From contig JAJPHP010000067.1 in NCBI GenBank assembly GCA_021325255.1, positions 62,001-126,000 on the forward strand: DNA of 64,000 bases, in the 5' to 3' direction. This document shows positions 33,687-42,792 of the stretch, piece by piece; the stretch's first letter is position 1; every line of letters starts with the position of its first letter. Position numbers and translations under genes: made by a program. The notes beneath the pieces were generated by a model that was not told where the DNA came from, did not search any database, and worked only from the letters and a program-made list of their open reading frames with translations. The stretch is from Nitrososphaerota archaeon (GTDB taxonomy: Archaea > Thermoproteota > Nitrososphaeria > Nitrososphaerales > CADDZS01).

Positions 33687-35080
33687 TTTCGGTTCGGAAA
33701 TAGCTCATCAACCGTGACCTGGAATTCCTGTTGCTTGACTATTGAGAATCGCGCGCCAGCCGCATTTTGATGTCCTCCGCCAACACCCGAGGTCGCTCTT
33801 GCCACCTCCATCATCGCTCTCCCGAGGTTGCAGTCTTCAACTTCACGGCCGATTCTCGCCGAGACCTTGACGTCGCCGTCGAATGTAGTTGTCCTGAGAA
33901 AGACGACCTTGTTCTTCACCCTAGAGGAGGATGCTATTGCCGTGCAGGTTGCTCCAGTCATCCTCTCGCTCACAACACCATCTCCGACAACAAGTATGAA
34001 CCCGCTCTTTTCTTGGATCCTTTCTTCGCTTGACATCAAGTTCTGCACAGATCTTATCAGTTCATTTCGGTAATCTGTGAACACCTTCTCGAGTCCATTA
34101 GAAAAGATAGATTCGGAACCAAAGCACAGCGAGACCCCTAGACTTGGCTTCCCCATCCTACCGCAAGCATTGAGCATCGTCGCGGCATCCCGCGCGTCTC
34201 TGAGTACTGAGTACTCATCGGCCGATTTCAGGGAATACACGGTGCCGACGAGATCCTCAACAGTACTTGTGGTGCCTGCGAGATGAGGCACAACACTCTC
34301 CAGCAGCTGTTGTTTTTCCTCCTCCGAAAATGCCGAGATAGTCTTCCACCTGTTGCCCGATTTGAGATCTATTCCCGCCCCTCTAAGTGAAGCAAGACAC
34401 GCGTCCTTGTTTCCGGTGAGTCCTGGGATGTAACAGGAAACAGTGTTTGCAATAGATTCATGGGCCGGGCGTGACTCTTTCCCCCAAAACAAAAGGTCCA
34501 CACGTGAATCTACAGAACCAAGAGACTCTGAATCCTCCTCAAGGATCTTCGAGTTGATTCCAACCAGAGACCGCCTAGGTCCAACGTCCTGTCTGTCGCT
34601 GATAGCGCCTACAATTGCAAGGAACGCAGAGTTTGGACTCTGTGTTTTTTCTGTGATGTAGTAAGCAAGGCCAGAAGAACTGACCTGGGTGCTCCCATCT
34701 ACGTCAAACTGCCAGGGATTCAGAATTCTTTCAGTATCCATCTCCTCGTCGAGTATTTCGTGGTGATCGATAATCAACCACTTGTCTCCAAATTGTTTTT
34801 CGATCTCAGGCGAAAGGCAGGAGCAGATGTCAGTAAAGATGAGCCGATCAAAGCGGGCAGATTTCAGTTTATCAAGAAACTTCGGATTGGGTTCCGAGGT
34901 TGTTCTAATCTGACAGTGGCCGCCGCGCCTGAATATGAAATCCGCAAGGAGAACTGCGGCGCATATGCCATCAGCATCGTGATGAGTCGCGATTAGGATG
35001 TTCTCTTTGTTGGATGCACCGCTAGAGAGAACTCTTTCCAGCTGTTGTGCCTTTTGGATTAGGCCCTCGACATCTACCAT
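33683..35080 (-). CDS. DHH-family phosphoesterase (archaeal RecJ/GAN-like)
   Basis: Archaeal members are 5' or 3' single-strand exonucleases linked to the replisome and repair. The 465-residue product has DHH motif I in ILIATHHDADGICAAVLLAD, DHH motif III as WLIIDHHEI, ISDRQDVG, and the DHHA1 domain with SGVGGGHQNAAGARF at the end. No further OB or other domain is seen. It is translationally coupled with pcc1 (4-nt overlap). Whether it is the GINS-bound nuclease or a nanoRNase is not determined. Confidence 0.9.
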   Translation of the reverse strand: MVDVEGLIQKAQQLERVLSSGASNKENILIATHHDADGICAAVLLADFIFRRGGHCQIRTTSEPNPKFLDKLKSARFDRLIFTDICSCLSPEIEKQFGDKWLIIDHHEILDEEMDTERILNPWQFDVDGSTQVSSSGLAYYITEKTQSPNSAFLAIVGAISDRQDVGPRRSLVGINSKILEEDSESLGSVDSRVDLLFWGKESRPAHESIANTVSCYIPGLTGNKDACLASLRGAGIDLKSGNRWKTISAFSEEEKQQLLESVVPHLAGTTSTVEDLVGTVYSLKSADEYSVLRDARDAATMLNACGRMGKPSLGVSLCFGSESIFSNGLEKVFTDYRNELIRSVQNLMSSEERIQEKSGFILVVGDGVVSERMTGATCTAIASSSRVKNKVVFLRTTTFDGDVKVSARIGREVEDCNLGRAMMEVARATSGVGGGHQNAAGARFSIVKQQEFQVTVDELFPNRK

Positions 35081-35165
35081 CTGAGGTCAGATTTCTTCTC
35101 TTTTTACTTTCAAGAGATTGGGCTGTGTAGTATCTCAGAGAGTTGATTCAAAACTCAATGCAGGT

Positions 35166-35615
35166 TCAGGCTAGTTGGGCGACGGCAACAGAGTACTTCC
35201 ACTCGTTTGGCAATTCCCTGTGATCCTTGTAGTATGTAGACAACCTGTGGATCTTTGCCTCCAAAAGTTCGAGAGACCTAACATTCTTCCTGTCAGCGTG
35301 ATGGCTGTCGAGGTGAGCTTTAAGCCTGGCCGCCCTTTCCACAAGCCTATTCAGATCTTCGGGGACCTGCCCGCCGCTCTTGCTCTCTCTGAGCACCTCT
35401 TTGATTGTTTTGCCGAGGAACGTCTTCGTATGAGGTATTCCGTATTCATCTCTTAGCCGCATACCTATCTGACTGGGAGTCAGACCCTCCTTTGAGAGTC
35501 TGCCAATATTTGCAACAACCTCGTCTTGGCTGAAGTTAACCCATGTGGGCGACCTCTTCGATGAGGGACGAGTTGACTGCGACTTGCCCCTTCGGTGCGA
35601 ATGAATTCGAGCCAA
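35166..35615 (-). CDS. rps15: 30S ribosomal protein uS15
   Basis: From TTG at 35613-35615 the protein has 149 residues and begins with the archaeal uS15 start MARIHSHRRGKSQSTRPSSK (the TTG read as Met). It then has PTWVNFSQDEVVANIGRLSK, GLTPSQIGMRLRDEYGIPHT, KAHLDSHHADRKNVRSLELL and LSTYYKDHRELPNEWKYSVA. The upstream in-frame extension to 35693 is not conserved. A GATTTATTTC box lies 42-51 nt before the TTG. Confidence 0.95.
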   Translation of the reverse strand: MARIHSHRRGKSQSTRPSSKRSPTWVNFSQDEVVANIGRLSKEGLTPSQIGMRLRDEYGIPHTKTFLGKTIKEVLRESKSGGQVPEDLNRLVERAARLKAHLDSHHADRKNVRSLELLEAKIHRLSTYYKDHRELPNEWKYSVAVAQLA

Positions 35616-35786
35616 ATTATAGTAAGCAATTTCTTGACTTTCGGCTGGAGTTGAAATAAATCTATCGCTCGAAAGGAGAGGTGCGGGGTGCATCGAAGGA
35701 AGCGCCTTCTAGATACTTCCAGGTCTTCAACTTTTGCATTCAATATTCAGCCTGGAATAGAAAAGTGTAGATAGACAGGATTTCTT

Positions 35787-36422
35787 TTATGAAACGCTTT
35801 GTTGAATCAGCGTTTCAGGAAATCCCTTCTTGCTGGATTCGTTCTGGTACCATAGAGCAAGTTTGGTGAGAGCTTTTGCTCGATGCGAGAATATTGTCTT
35901 TTCTGCAATTTCCATCTCAGCGAAGGTCTTTTGGTTCCACATCGGCACAAATATCGGGTCAAAGCCGAACCCCTTCTCGCCCCTTGCCTGAAGCTGGATA
36001 GTCCCCTCGGTTACTGAAGAGAATGTGACCAGCCACTTGCCCTTCATTCCGAACGCAACAGATGACTTGAACTCTGCTTTCCTACTCTTGGCACCCTCTA
36101 GCAGCTTTAGGATGCCCTCAGAGCCGATCGTATCGTAAACGTAGGAACTGTACGGCCCCGGAAATCCGTTCAGGTGTTGAACGAATAGCCCTGAATCTTC
36201 AACGAAAACAGGTTCATCCGTCTTCTGAAGAATTAGGGCAAGGGCAGTAGAAGCAATTTCTTCCAGGTTCACGTCTTGGATTTCTATCTTCTTTGCCTCG
36301 GTGAACTTCTTCACGGTGATGGCGTAACGCGACATTGCGGCGTTAGCCTCTTCGAGCTTGTGGGGGTTGTCGGTGACAAAGTAGAAATCAATCAACTCTC
36401 GCATATCTTCCCCTGTCCTCAA
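35787..36422 (-). CDS. XTP/dITP pyrophosphatase (Ham1/RdgB)
   Basis: Removes non-canonical purine triphosphates. The 211-residue product has FYFVTDNPHKLEEANAAM as substrate loop, VEDSGLFVQHLNGFPGPYSS with the catalytic Asp, GFGFDPIFVP and SHRAKALTKL near the end, all typical of the family. The first six residues precede a second ATG (MRELIDFYFVTDN), a likely alternative start. It overlaps the end of the Kae1-Bud32 gene by 35 nt, so it is surely co-transcribed with it, an arrangement seen in many archaea. Confidence 0.94.
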   Translation of the reverse strand: MRTGEDMRELIDFYFVTDNPHKLEEANAAMSRYAITVKKFTEAKKIEIQDVNLEEIASTALALILQKTDEPVFVEDSGLFVQHLNGFPGPYSSYVYDTIGSEGILKLLEGAKSRKAEFKSSVAFGMKGKWLVTFSSVTEGTIQLQARGEKGFGFDPIFVPMWNQKTFAEMEIAEKTIFSHRAKALTKLALWYQNESSKKGFPETLIQQSVS

Positions 36423-38208
36423 TCTTCCTTATCTGTTCGAGGAGCCTCTCGGTCTTTTCCTGACCCGCTATGTTTTGGTAACCTCGTATCACGCCGGAAA
36501 ACAGAAGCACGGCCGACCTCGCCTCGTAGCTACTCTTTATCGCTTGTTTGAGGAGGTGGATATCCTCGGCTCTGTCCTCCAGCCTTTCTGACCTGAACGA
36601 GAGACCAAAGTCAATCAAGCAAAGCTTTCCGCCGGAGCGCTGAATCACGTTCTTTGTTGTCAGATCGCCGTGCATTATTCCTCTTGAATGCAATCTGGCG
36701 GCATACTCTCCTAACACCCGATATAGCTCCGCCATTTGCCTTGTAGGCATTGAAATGTCTCGAAGCAAGCGTCCCTCCACGTATTCCATTATTATCTCAG
36801 ATTGGTTCGGGTCCACGAGAAAGATGTACGGGCAGTCAACACCAGTGAACTTGGCCGTGTGAAGCATTTCGGCCTCCTGTTTAGTACGCTTGCTTCTCAG
36901 GACTTGATCGAGTTGCTGGGCACGATAGTTTTTCGGAATCCTGTGTTTGCTCATTGCAGGCTCGCCGTGCCAGTCGACAAAATTCAGTACTGCCTCTGCT
37001 CCGATTTTTGGTCTGGAATCTTGCGATGGCCCTACAAGGCTTCTGGGATTGTCCTCCGAGGTGGGTCTCAGCGTTGTAAAATCTACTCGGTCGATTCTCC
37101 ACGATTGTCTAACGAATGCCTCGCTCGGCTCTACTCTGATTCCTCTCTTGTAAAAGTACATCCCGGCCGCGGCAATTTGTGATCCGCAGTCTCCGGCGTA
37201 CTGTCTTGGGATGACACCGAGTTCCACACCTCTCTCCCTGCACATATCACCGAGCATAGAGGATAGCCTCTGATTTGCTGCGACTCCTCCCGTGACAAGT
37301 AGCTCACGGTTGTCGGTAAATGCGAGCGCCCTCTCCGTCACTTCGACTAACATGGAAAAAGCGTACTCTTGGACTGCGTAGGAGATCTCGTCCATTTTTT
37401 CCTGTTTGCCAGAATATAGATCCTTCGCCGCAGAGAGAATGCCAGAGTATGAAACGTCATTTCCCTTTACTGTATAGGGCAACTTCAATATTGGCGTGAC
37501 TTTTTTTCCATTCACCGAAGTGTCGTCGCGGACAGTTGTTCTCTCCTCAGCTTCCTTGGCGAGTTTTTCAATCGTTGGACCCGCCGGGGAACTCAATCCA
37601 AATGATCTTCCAAGCTGGTCAAGTAACTGCCCTAAGGTGATATCAAGAGTTTCTCCGAATATCCTCCATCCTTCAGGGCGCCTAGCCACGAGCGCTGTGT
37701 GACCTCCCGAGATAAGCAGGACTAGCGGATCGTTGAGTCCGGTAAGCAGTTTCCCGAGCTCTATATGACCAATTGCGTGATTTGTGGGGACTAGAGGCTT
37801 CTGATAGTACGATGAGAGTGTTCTTCCTATAACCGCTCCGATCCTAAGACAGGGCCCGAGACCTGGTCCTGCGGAGTAAGCAATGCAGTCGATGTCTCTA
37901 AGCGAGGTTCCAGCTTGGCTTAATGCCGTCTCGACAACTGAGGAGGCGGTGAGGGCGTGATGGCGGGAGGCCTCTCGCGGATGGATTCCAGAGCCTTCGG
38001 GCGCCCGGTACACATCTTTGGCATCGGATAGGATGGTGAACTTTTTCTTCCTGCTTTCGACTCGCTGTTCCGGTAACGTAACACCCGATTCATATAGACG
38101 CACTGTCTCGGCCGAACCTTTTGGCTTTCTCCCTGCCTCTTCTTCCTCGTCCACGGCGACTGCTGCCCCAAAAGTGTGCGCCGTGCTCTCAATGCCAAGA
38201 CACATCAC
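36388..38208 (-). CDS. Kae1-Bud32 fusion, KEOPS catalytic and kinase subunits
   Basis: The fused protein supplies the t6A transferase (Kae1) and its kinase/ATPase partner (Bud32). In 606 residues, Kae1 has SGIHPREASRHHALTASSVV (residues 73-92), the metal site PTNHAIGHIELGK (His144 and His148), SAGPGLGPCLRIGA and the C-terminal GDCGSQIAAAGM Asp. Bud32 (after about residue 375) carries IIMEYVEGRLL, MHGDLTTKNVIQRSGG and LCLIDFGLSF. Between residues about 18 and 66 there is a charged insert (DEEEEAGRKPKGSAE...) of some 40 residues not seen in ordinary Kae1. Fusion is normal for many archaea. Confidence 0.95.
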   Translation of the reverse strand: MMCLGIESTAHTFGAAVAVDEEEEAGRKPKGSAETVRLYESGVTLPEQRVESRKKKFTILSDAKDVYRAPEGSGIHPREASRHHALTASSVVETALSQAGTSLRDIDCIAYSAGPGLGPCLRIGAVIGRTLSSYYQKPLVPTNHAIGHIELGKLLTGLNDPLVLLISGGHTALVARRPEGWRIFGETLDITLGQLLDQLGRSFGLSSPAGPTIEKLAKEAEERTTVRDDTSVNGKKVTPILKLPYTVKGNDVSYSGILSAAKDLYSGKQEKMDEISYAVQEYAFSMLVEVTERALAFTDNRELLVTGGVAANQRLSSMLGDMCRERGVELGVIPRQYAGDCGSQIAAAGMYFYKRGIRVEPSEAFVRQSWRIDRVDFTTLRPTSEDNPRSLVGPSQDSRPKIGAEAVLNFVDWHGEPAMSKHRIPKNYRAQQLDQVLRSKRTKQEAEMLHTAKFTGVDCPYIFLVDPNQSEIIMEYVEGRLLRDISMPTRQMAELYRVLGEYAARLHSRGIMHGDLTTKNVIQRSGGKLCLIDFGLSFRSERLEDRAEDIHLLKQAIKSSYEARSAVLLFSGVIRGYQNIAGQEKTERLLEQIRKIEDRGRYARVD

Positions 38209-38220
38209 GAATAAACAAAA

Positions 38221-38808
38221 TCAACGTCCTAAATCTCTTTTGTCTTTCCTATACAGGTCTCCAAGTATCTCTATGTACGGCCTGACCTCGATCAGAAAAT
38301 CATCGAAACGCGCTCTCTCGAAGCGCGTCTCCGACTTTGCAGGCTGCTTCGTAATCATTGTCTTGCGTTCGACGAGGACAATGCCTGAACTTCTTTCAGG
38401 GTTTTCCTTGAGGTTAGGGAAGTAGATCAGGACTCCGTAGCCGACTTTTTGATCGCCTTTTGAAAAGATCAGATTGTAGTACATGTTCATCGTCTTCACG
38501 TACTTTTCCATCTGCTTCTTTCTGCTTTCTGATCGCTTGACATTATCAAAATCTTGTGACGACAGCTTATCGACCATCTCTTTTAGTGAAAGAAGCTCTG
38601 AGACGCTCTTACTGTATCCTTCAAGTTCTATGGGAAGCTCGTAGACTGAGTGCATGATGTCTTCCCACTCGTTTATCTGGCTGAACCTCTGGTGGAGCTT
38701 CAGCTTCCCAGTCTCTGGATCCTCCTCGACGCCCATCTCCCTCCGCAGTTCCTCGTTGAGGACATCTTCAACCTTCAATCCGTGAAGCTGCGATTTTCTT
38801 CCTGCCAT
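38221..38808 (-). CDS. Conserved-looking hypothetical protein upstream of kae1
   Basis: The 195-residue product starts MAGRKSQLHGLKVEDVLNEE and looks like a soluble, mostly helical protein with a predicted helix-rich centre (SKSVSELLSLKEMVDKLSSQ) and a mixed end (GYGVLIYFPNLKENPERSSG, VLVERKTMITKQPAKSETRF). I see no known motif or cysteines. It is 12 nt from the Kae1-Bud32 start, in the same direction, so it is probably in that operon. Function unknown. Confidence 0.75.
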   Translation of the reverse strand: MAGRKSQLHGLKVEDVLNEELRREMGVEEDPETGKLKLHQRFSQINEWEDIMHSVYELPIELEGYSKSVSELLSLKEMVDKLSSQDFDNVKRSESRKKQMEKYVKTMNMYYNLIFSKGDQKVGYGVLIYFPNLKENPERSSGIVLVERKTMITKQPAKSETRFERARFDDFLIEVRPYIEILGDLYRKDKRDLGR

Positions 38809-39104
38809 ACCCGTACCACGCCTTCTCCATTACTCTATCTTTTCATCGTAAGTCTGTCTTTGTTCTTCTATTACTTCTCTCTTTGTGGTCTCTTTTTGTT
38901 CTTTCCCTTTGCTACCTCAGACGACCAGCGCTGCCGGACTTGATTCTGAGCTCACTTATTTCTTGTAGCGCAATTGTACGCCTTTACGCGTCTTAGTATC
39001 ACTTTTCATCAGTCGCATATGTATTTTTTAGTGGTCGGTAATTTAGTACCGCATTGTCGGCAGGAAGTATCGTGAGCGTGTGTTCGGGAGTCGTGCGGGC
39101 AGGA
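38809..39104. other. Divergent promoter region
   Basis: About 300 bases between the hypothetical kae1-operon gene and the rightward exosome-type gene. It is T-rich with ATGTATTTTTTAG near 39020 and TTTAGTACC near 39044, which could serve as promoters in either direction. No gene was seen; an in-frame extension from TTG at 39054 to the exosome gene is not conserved. Confidence 0.35.
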
Positions 39105-39566
39105 ATGGCAAAGGAGCGAACCAATCATCTTTCTCTTGCGTCAGTTACAATCTCTTATTTCATTCACTCTACAGAGGACGCCAGAAAGCTGAACGGCGAG
39201 ATCTGCGCCGAATTTGGTCTAGATGAACCGGAGCTGAATCAGGAAGAACTCGAAGGGCACTATGGTAACAAACTGACGTTTGTAAAGGCCCACCTAACAA
39301 ATATGAGAGCTGCAGACATTTTTCAGCAAATTGCTTCAAGGTTGACACCATCGACGCGGCAGAGACTCTCCAGGGAACTTGAAAAATCAATGGACGAGCA
39401 CGATGCTTTGTACTTGCGCTTGGATAGGCAGACCCTAATTGAGGGTCTCTCTCTTTCCGACGAGGAACCAATTCGCGTCAAGTTGAAGCCCAAGTTAAGG
39501 AGCGGAGGACGTCAGGAGATGGCAAGCGTTTACAAAAAGGAATTGAAGCTTCAATGCGCAGAATGA
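39105..39566 (+). CDS. Exosome-associated RNA-binding protein (COG1325-like)
   Basis: From the ATG at 39105 the product has 153 residues resembling the archaeal COG1325 proteins (a predicted exosome subunit). Features include VTISYFIHSTEDARKLNGEI at the start, EELEGHYGNKLTFVKAHLTN in the middle, and LYLRLDRQTLIEGLSLSDEE. The next gene overlaps it by 4 nt (ATGA), pointing to co-translation. The TTG start at 39054 gives 17 extra residues and is less likely. RNA binding is from family knowledge. Confidence 0.8.
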   Translation: MAKERTNHLSLASVTISYFIHSTEDARKLNGEICAEFGLDEPELNQEELEGHYGNKLTFVKAHLTNMRAADIFQQIASRLTPSTRQRLSRELEKSMDEHDALYLRLDRQTLIEGLSLSDEEPIRVKLKPKLRSGGRQEMASVYKKELKLQCAE

Positions 39567-39811
39567 AACGGAGATACGTTATTCTTAGATCTTATCCAAG
39601 GTGGGTGCCCGAGGAAACAGATTTTCTCTATCAGGATTCACGCGGCTATGTGTTCAAAACTACACTCCGCGGGGCTGAAGAGCTCCGGCCCATTACGCTT
39701 TTGATTTCGGGGTCGATGAAGAAACTGAAAACAAAGGAAATCAGAGGGCGACGTTTCTCATCCCACCCAAAAGGGCTAAATGTCAGGGAAGCTCAAGAAA
39801 AGATGGGATGA
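39563..39811 (+). CDS. Small basic protein coupled to the COG1325 gene
   Basis: From the ATG at 39563 (overlapping the previous stop as ATGA; an ATG nine nt earlier also fits) the product is 82 residues, basic, beginning MKRRYVILRSYPRWVPEETD. It has a strand-rich look with FKTTLRGAEELRPITLLISG. I do not recognise it. The tight coupling with an exosome-type gene suggests RNA processing, possibly an RNase P-type small subunit, but that is a guess. Confidence 0.7.
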   Translation: MKRRYVILRSYPRWVPEETDFLYQDSRGYVFKTTLRGAEELRPITLLISGSMKKLKTKEIRGRRFSSHPKGLNVREAQEKMG

Positions 39812-40002
39812 AGTGAATCGCCGTCCCAGACTGATCCTGGACTTGTAACAAGCTCCTCCGGGAAGATGAAGAACTCGCGACGATACTGACCAGACATTTC
39901 CCATAGGCGCATCTCCGCAAACTTCTGTTGCCGTGGGTATTTTCCTCTGACTTGTACAATTGTGAATACCAATCCCACGCATTTTGAATGCGAGAAATTC
40001 AA
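39793..40002 (-). CDS. Possible small protein, 69 residues, unknown
   Basis: A leftward frame beginning at TTG (40000-40002) codes for a protein-like sequence: VFTIVQVRGKYPRQQKFAEM, LWEMSGQYRREFFIFPEELV. A GTG (V9) or TTG (L11) could be the true start. It overlaps the 3' end of the rightward gene by 19 nt. No motif recognised; it is the only candidate in the 360-base gap before the kinase gene. Confidence 0.4.
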   Translation of the reverse strand: MNFSHSKCVGLVFTIVQVRGKYPRQQKFAEMRLWEMSGQYRREFFIFPEELVTSPGSVWDGDSLHPIFS

Positions 40003-40174
40003 AGTGGTGTGTCTGAACTCGAACTAGGCACGAAATACGCACTTGTCAAGGTAATATTCCATCTTTTCTACTTCCAAACAGACCCTTTCTAATGCATTTA
40101 GCACACACTTCCGGAATTGAAAGAGAAGCCAAGTTTAAATTTGGTCTAGAGGAAGAAGGAATTGTAAACTCCCC
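40003..40174. other. Promoter region of the sugar kinase gene
   Basis: About 170 bases with TTTAAATTTGG (40134-40144), a good TATA box about 30-40 nt before the TTG start of the kinase gene. No gene seen. Confidence 0.5.
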
Positions 40175-41206
40175 TTGGCACTATTCCAGAAGGAAAGACT
40201 GCAAGAATTGATCTTGCAGTTTGCTGGCAAGCGCGTTCTTGTTGTTGGCGACATGATTGTCGACAGGTATGTTTCCATAACTGCGCGTAAGCTTTCAAGG
40301 GAAGCTCCGGTGCCGGTAGGTGACCTTCAAGGAGAGAAGCTCAGTCTCGGTGGCGCGGGCAACCTCGCAAGTAACATCATAGCCCTCGGAGGAAAGGCCG
40401 ATGTCCTTGGTTTTGTCGGAAATGACGCACAGGGAGAGTGGATCAAAAAGACGCTTTCAGACCAGGGAGTAGACTCGACACATATAGGCACCTATGATAG
40501 GCCAACCACTCTGAAGAGCCGTTACATCGTCAACGGCTCGCAGGTTCTTAGGGTGGACAGAGAGGTGCGATCCGATACGTCAACCGAGCTTAGTGACGGC
40601 CTTTTGAAATCCGCTGAAAGGCTCATTTCAGGCTGCGATATTGTAGCCGTCGCAGATTATGACAAGGGCGCAATCACATCGTACTTCATTGACTCGCTAG
40701 TAACTTTCGCGAAGACTGCCGGAAAGAGGATAATCGCACAGCCCAAGGTCAGGCATTACATGGACCTTCGATCTGTTGATTACATCAAGTCAAACGAGAG
40801 GGAGGCGAGCATTGCTACCGGTATCTCCGTCCTTAACGAGTCAGGGCTAAAGAATATTGCAACAAACCTGACTACAAGGCTCGAGTGCAAGTCAATCATC
40901 CTAACTAGGTCCGAGCGCGGCATAACTGTGTTTGAACAGAATCAAATGGCTACGATTCCTCCACTCATTTCTGCAAGGCAGTTCGCCAGACCCGTCGGAG
41001 TGAGAGACGCAATGACCTCGGCCATCACGCTTTCACTGGCATGCGGTAGCAATTCCTTTGAAGCTGCGGCGCTTGGAAACTTGGCTGCTGCTATCCCAGG
41101 TGAGAGTGCAGGCACAATGGTCATCAGTGCGAAAGATATCTCGCAGAATCTCGAGTCTGCGGACAGAATACTTGCACGGGTGATCCAACAGCCTGTCAGG
41201 CGTTAG
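40175..41206 (+). CDS. PfkB-family sugar kinase, HldE/RfaE-like, with altered active-site loop
   Basis: Members phosphorylate sugars or sugar phosphates, in this subgroup heptose-7-phosphate or similar. The 343-residue product has KRVLVVGDMIVDRYVSITAR, SREAPVPV (typical of HldE N-domains), the di-glycine LGGAGNLASNIIALGG and IKSNEREASIATG. At the usual VTGAGDT anion-hole motif, residues 273-279 read PVGVRDA: the catalytic Asp (278) is kept but the neighbouring Ala-Gly are Val-Arg. It leads the transketolase cluster, so a pentose/heptose substrate is likely. Start is TTG, with a TATA box TTTAAATT upstream. Confidence 0.85.
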   Translation: MALFQKERLQELILQFAGKRVLVVGDMIVDRYVSITARKLSREAPVPVGDLQGEKLSLGGAGNLASNIIALGGKADVLGFVGNDAQGEWIKKTLSDQGVDSTHIGTYDRPTTLKSRYIVNGSQVLRVDREVRSDTSTELSDGLLKSAERLISGCDIVAVADYDKGAITSYFIDSLVTFAKTAGKRIIAQPKVRHYMDLRSVDYIKSNEREASIATGISVLNESGLKNIATNLTTRLECKSIILTRSERGITVFEQNQMATIPPLISARQFARPVGVRDAMTSAITLSLACGSNSFEAAALGNLAAAIPGESAGTMVISAKDISQNLESADRILARVIQQPVRR

Positions 41207-41268
41207 ATTGAAAAACCGTACATTTAACAACCACATTTGAACAGAGAAGAGAGTGTCCAAGTCAGGTA

Positions 41269-42114
41269 ATGGAGAGCGTGTCTGCTCCCTCCGCTAGTGG
41301 TAAGTTAAGCATCGCAGATCTTGAATCAATTTCTAGTCAGACTAGAAAACTCATTCTTGAGACGCTTGCTGAGGCAAAGTCAGGTCACCCAGGTGGCTCG
41401 CTTTCTGCAGTCGAGCTGCTCGTCGCGTTATATTATGTGGTGATGAGGCACGATCCTCGAAACCCAAAATGGCCAGACAGGGACAGATTCATTCTCTCAA
41501 AAGGTCACGCTGCGCCTCTTTTATACAGTATCCTGGCCGAACACGGATACTTTCCAAAGGAGGAGCTGAAGACCCTTCGTAAGATAAACAGCATGCTTCA
41601 GGGTCACCCTGACTCGAAAAAGACGCCCGGGGTGGAGATGTGTGCCGGTTCCGAGGGAGTCGGCCTTTCTGTCGCAATTGGCCAAGCGCTTGCAGCCAAG
41701 ATTGACAAGAGGAACTACCGAGTCTATGTAATGATGGGGGATGGCGAGATGCAGGAGGGCCAGATATGGGAAGCGGCGATGTGCGCCTCGAAGTACAGGT
41801 TGGACAACATTACCGCAGTTGTTGATAGGAATGGGATTCAGCAAGACGGTCTGACTGAGCAGATTATGCCAATCGAGCCGCTGAATTCAAAGTGGAGAGC
41901 TTTCAACTGGAACGTGATCGAGGTTGACGGTTATGATTTTGTTCAGATTCTCGACGCTTTCTCCCGTGCAAAGCAAATGAGGAACAAGCCAACCGTCATC
42001 ATAGCCCACACGACCAAAGGGAAGGGAGTGGAGTTCATGGAGTGGTCTCCAGAGTACCACGGCAAGGTTCCCGACAAGGAAACTGTAAGCAAAATCATCA
42101 AAGAAATGAAGTAG
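41269..42114 (+). CDS. tktA: Transketolase, N-terminal (TPP-binding) subunit
   Basis: Binds thiamine pyrophosphate and acts with the C-terminal subunit in the non-oxidative pentose phosphate pathway. The 281-residue product has AKSGHPGGSLSAVELLVALY, DRFILSKGHAAPLLYSILAE, the TPP motif YVMMGDGEMQEGQIWEAAM and VVDRNGIQQDG. Archaeal and many bacterial transketolases are split this way. It ends 3 nt before rpe, and the C-terminal half follows rpe, so all three genes are one operon. Confidence 0.96.
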   Translation: MESVSAPSASGKLSIADLESISSQTRKLILETLAEAKSGHPGGSLSAVELLVALYYVVMRHDPRNPKWPDRDRFILSKGHAAPLLYSILAEHGYFPKEELKTLRKINSMLQGHPDSKKTPGVEMCAGSEGVGLSVAIGQALAAKIDKRNYRVYVMMGDGEMQEGQIWEAAMCASKYRLDNITAVVDRNGIQQDGLTEQIMPIEPLNSKWRAFNWNVIEVDGYDFVQILDAFSRAKQMRNKPTVIIAHTTKGKGVEFMEWSPEYHGKVPDKETVSKIIKEMK

Positions 42115-42117
42115 CCC

Positions 42118-42792
42118 ATGATCAAGATTGCGCCCTCGATTCTTTCGGGTGATCATGGCAATCTTTCCGGTGAGGCCTCCCGAATCGAAAGGTGGGGGGC
42201 AGACTGGATTCACGTCGACATCATGGACGGCTCGTTTGCGCCAAATCTAACTTTCGGCCCTGGAGCAGTTAGGGCGATTAGGAAGGTTACGAAGATACCG
42301 TTAGATTGTCACCTCATGCTGTCCGAACCCGCACGCTATGCAGAGCGATTTCTCGAAGCGGGCGCAGATATTGTCACGGTGCATGCGGAGGCAATAACCC
42401 CGGAGACGATGGATAAGATTGAGGCCACGGTCAAAAGACATGGGAAAAGATTGGGGGTCGCATTTAAACCCGCAACTGATTTGAAATCTTTCAACCTCTC
42501 AGACAGAGATATCAGCGTTGTCATTGTGATGACCGTCAACCCTGGATTTTCCGGCCAAAAATTTATGGCCGAAATAGTACCGAAGGTCAAGGAGGCTTCC
42601 GATCTATTCAAGGGCAGGGGAGTCGAGATTGAGGTCGACGGCGGCGTTGACACTGGAAATGCACGCATCCTTTGCGAAAGAGGGGCAACAGTTTTAGTAG
42701 CTGGAAATTCGGTTTTAGGTCAGCGCGAGCCGGACCTTGCGTTCAAAGAGTTGAGAAATGCGATTGGCGACTGTCACAAGCAACAGTGCTGA
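42118..42792 (+). CDS. rpe: Ribulose-phosphate 3-epimerase
   Basis: Interconverts ribulose-5-phosphate and xylulose-5-phosphate, the transketolase substrate. The 224-residue TIM-barrel protein shows IKIAPSILSGDHGNLSGEAS, the metal-binding HVDIMDGSFAPNLTFGPGAV, LDCHLMLSEPARYAERFLEA, VMTVNPGFSGQKFMAEIVPK and IEVDGGVDTGNARILCERGA, a complete set. It begins 3 nt after tkt-N and its end overlaps the tkt-C frame by about 35 nt. Confidence 0.97.
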   Translation: MIKIAPSILSGDHGNLSGEASRIERWGADWIHVDIMDGSFAPNLTFGPGAVRAIRKVTKIPLDCHLMLSEPARYAERFLEAGADIVTVHAEAITPETMDKIEATVKRHGKRLGVAFKPATDLKSFNLSDRDISVVIVMTVNPGFSGQKFMAEIVPKVKEASDLFKGRGVEIEVDGGVDTGNARILCERGATVLVAGNSVLGQREPDLAFKELRNAIGDCHKQQC

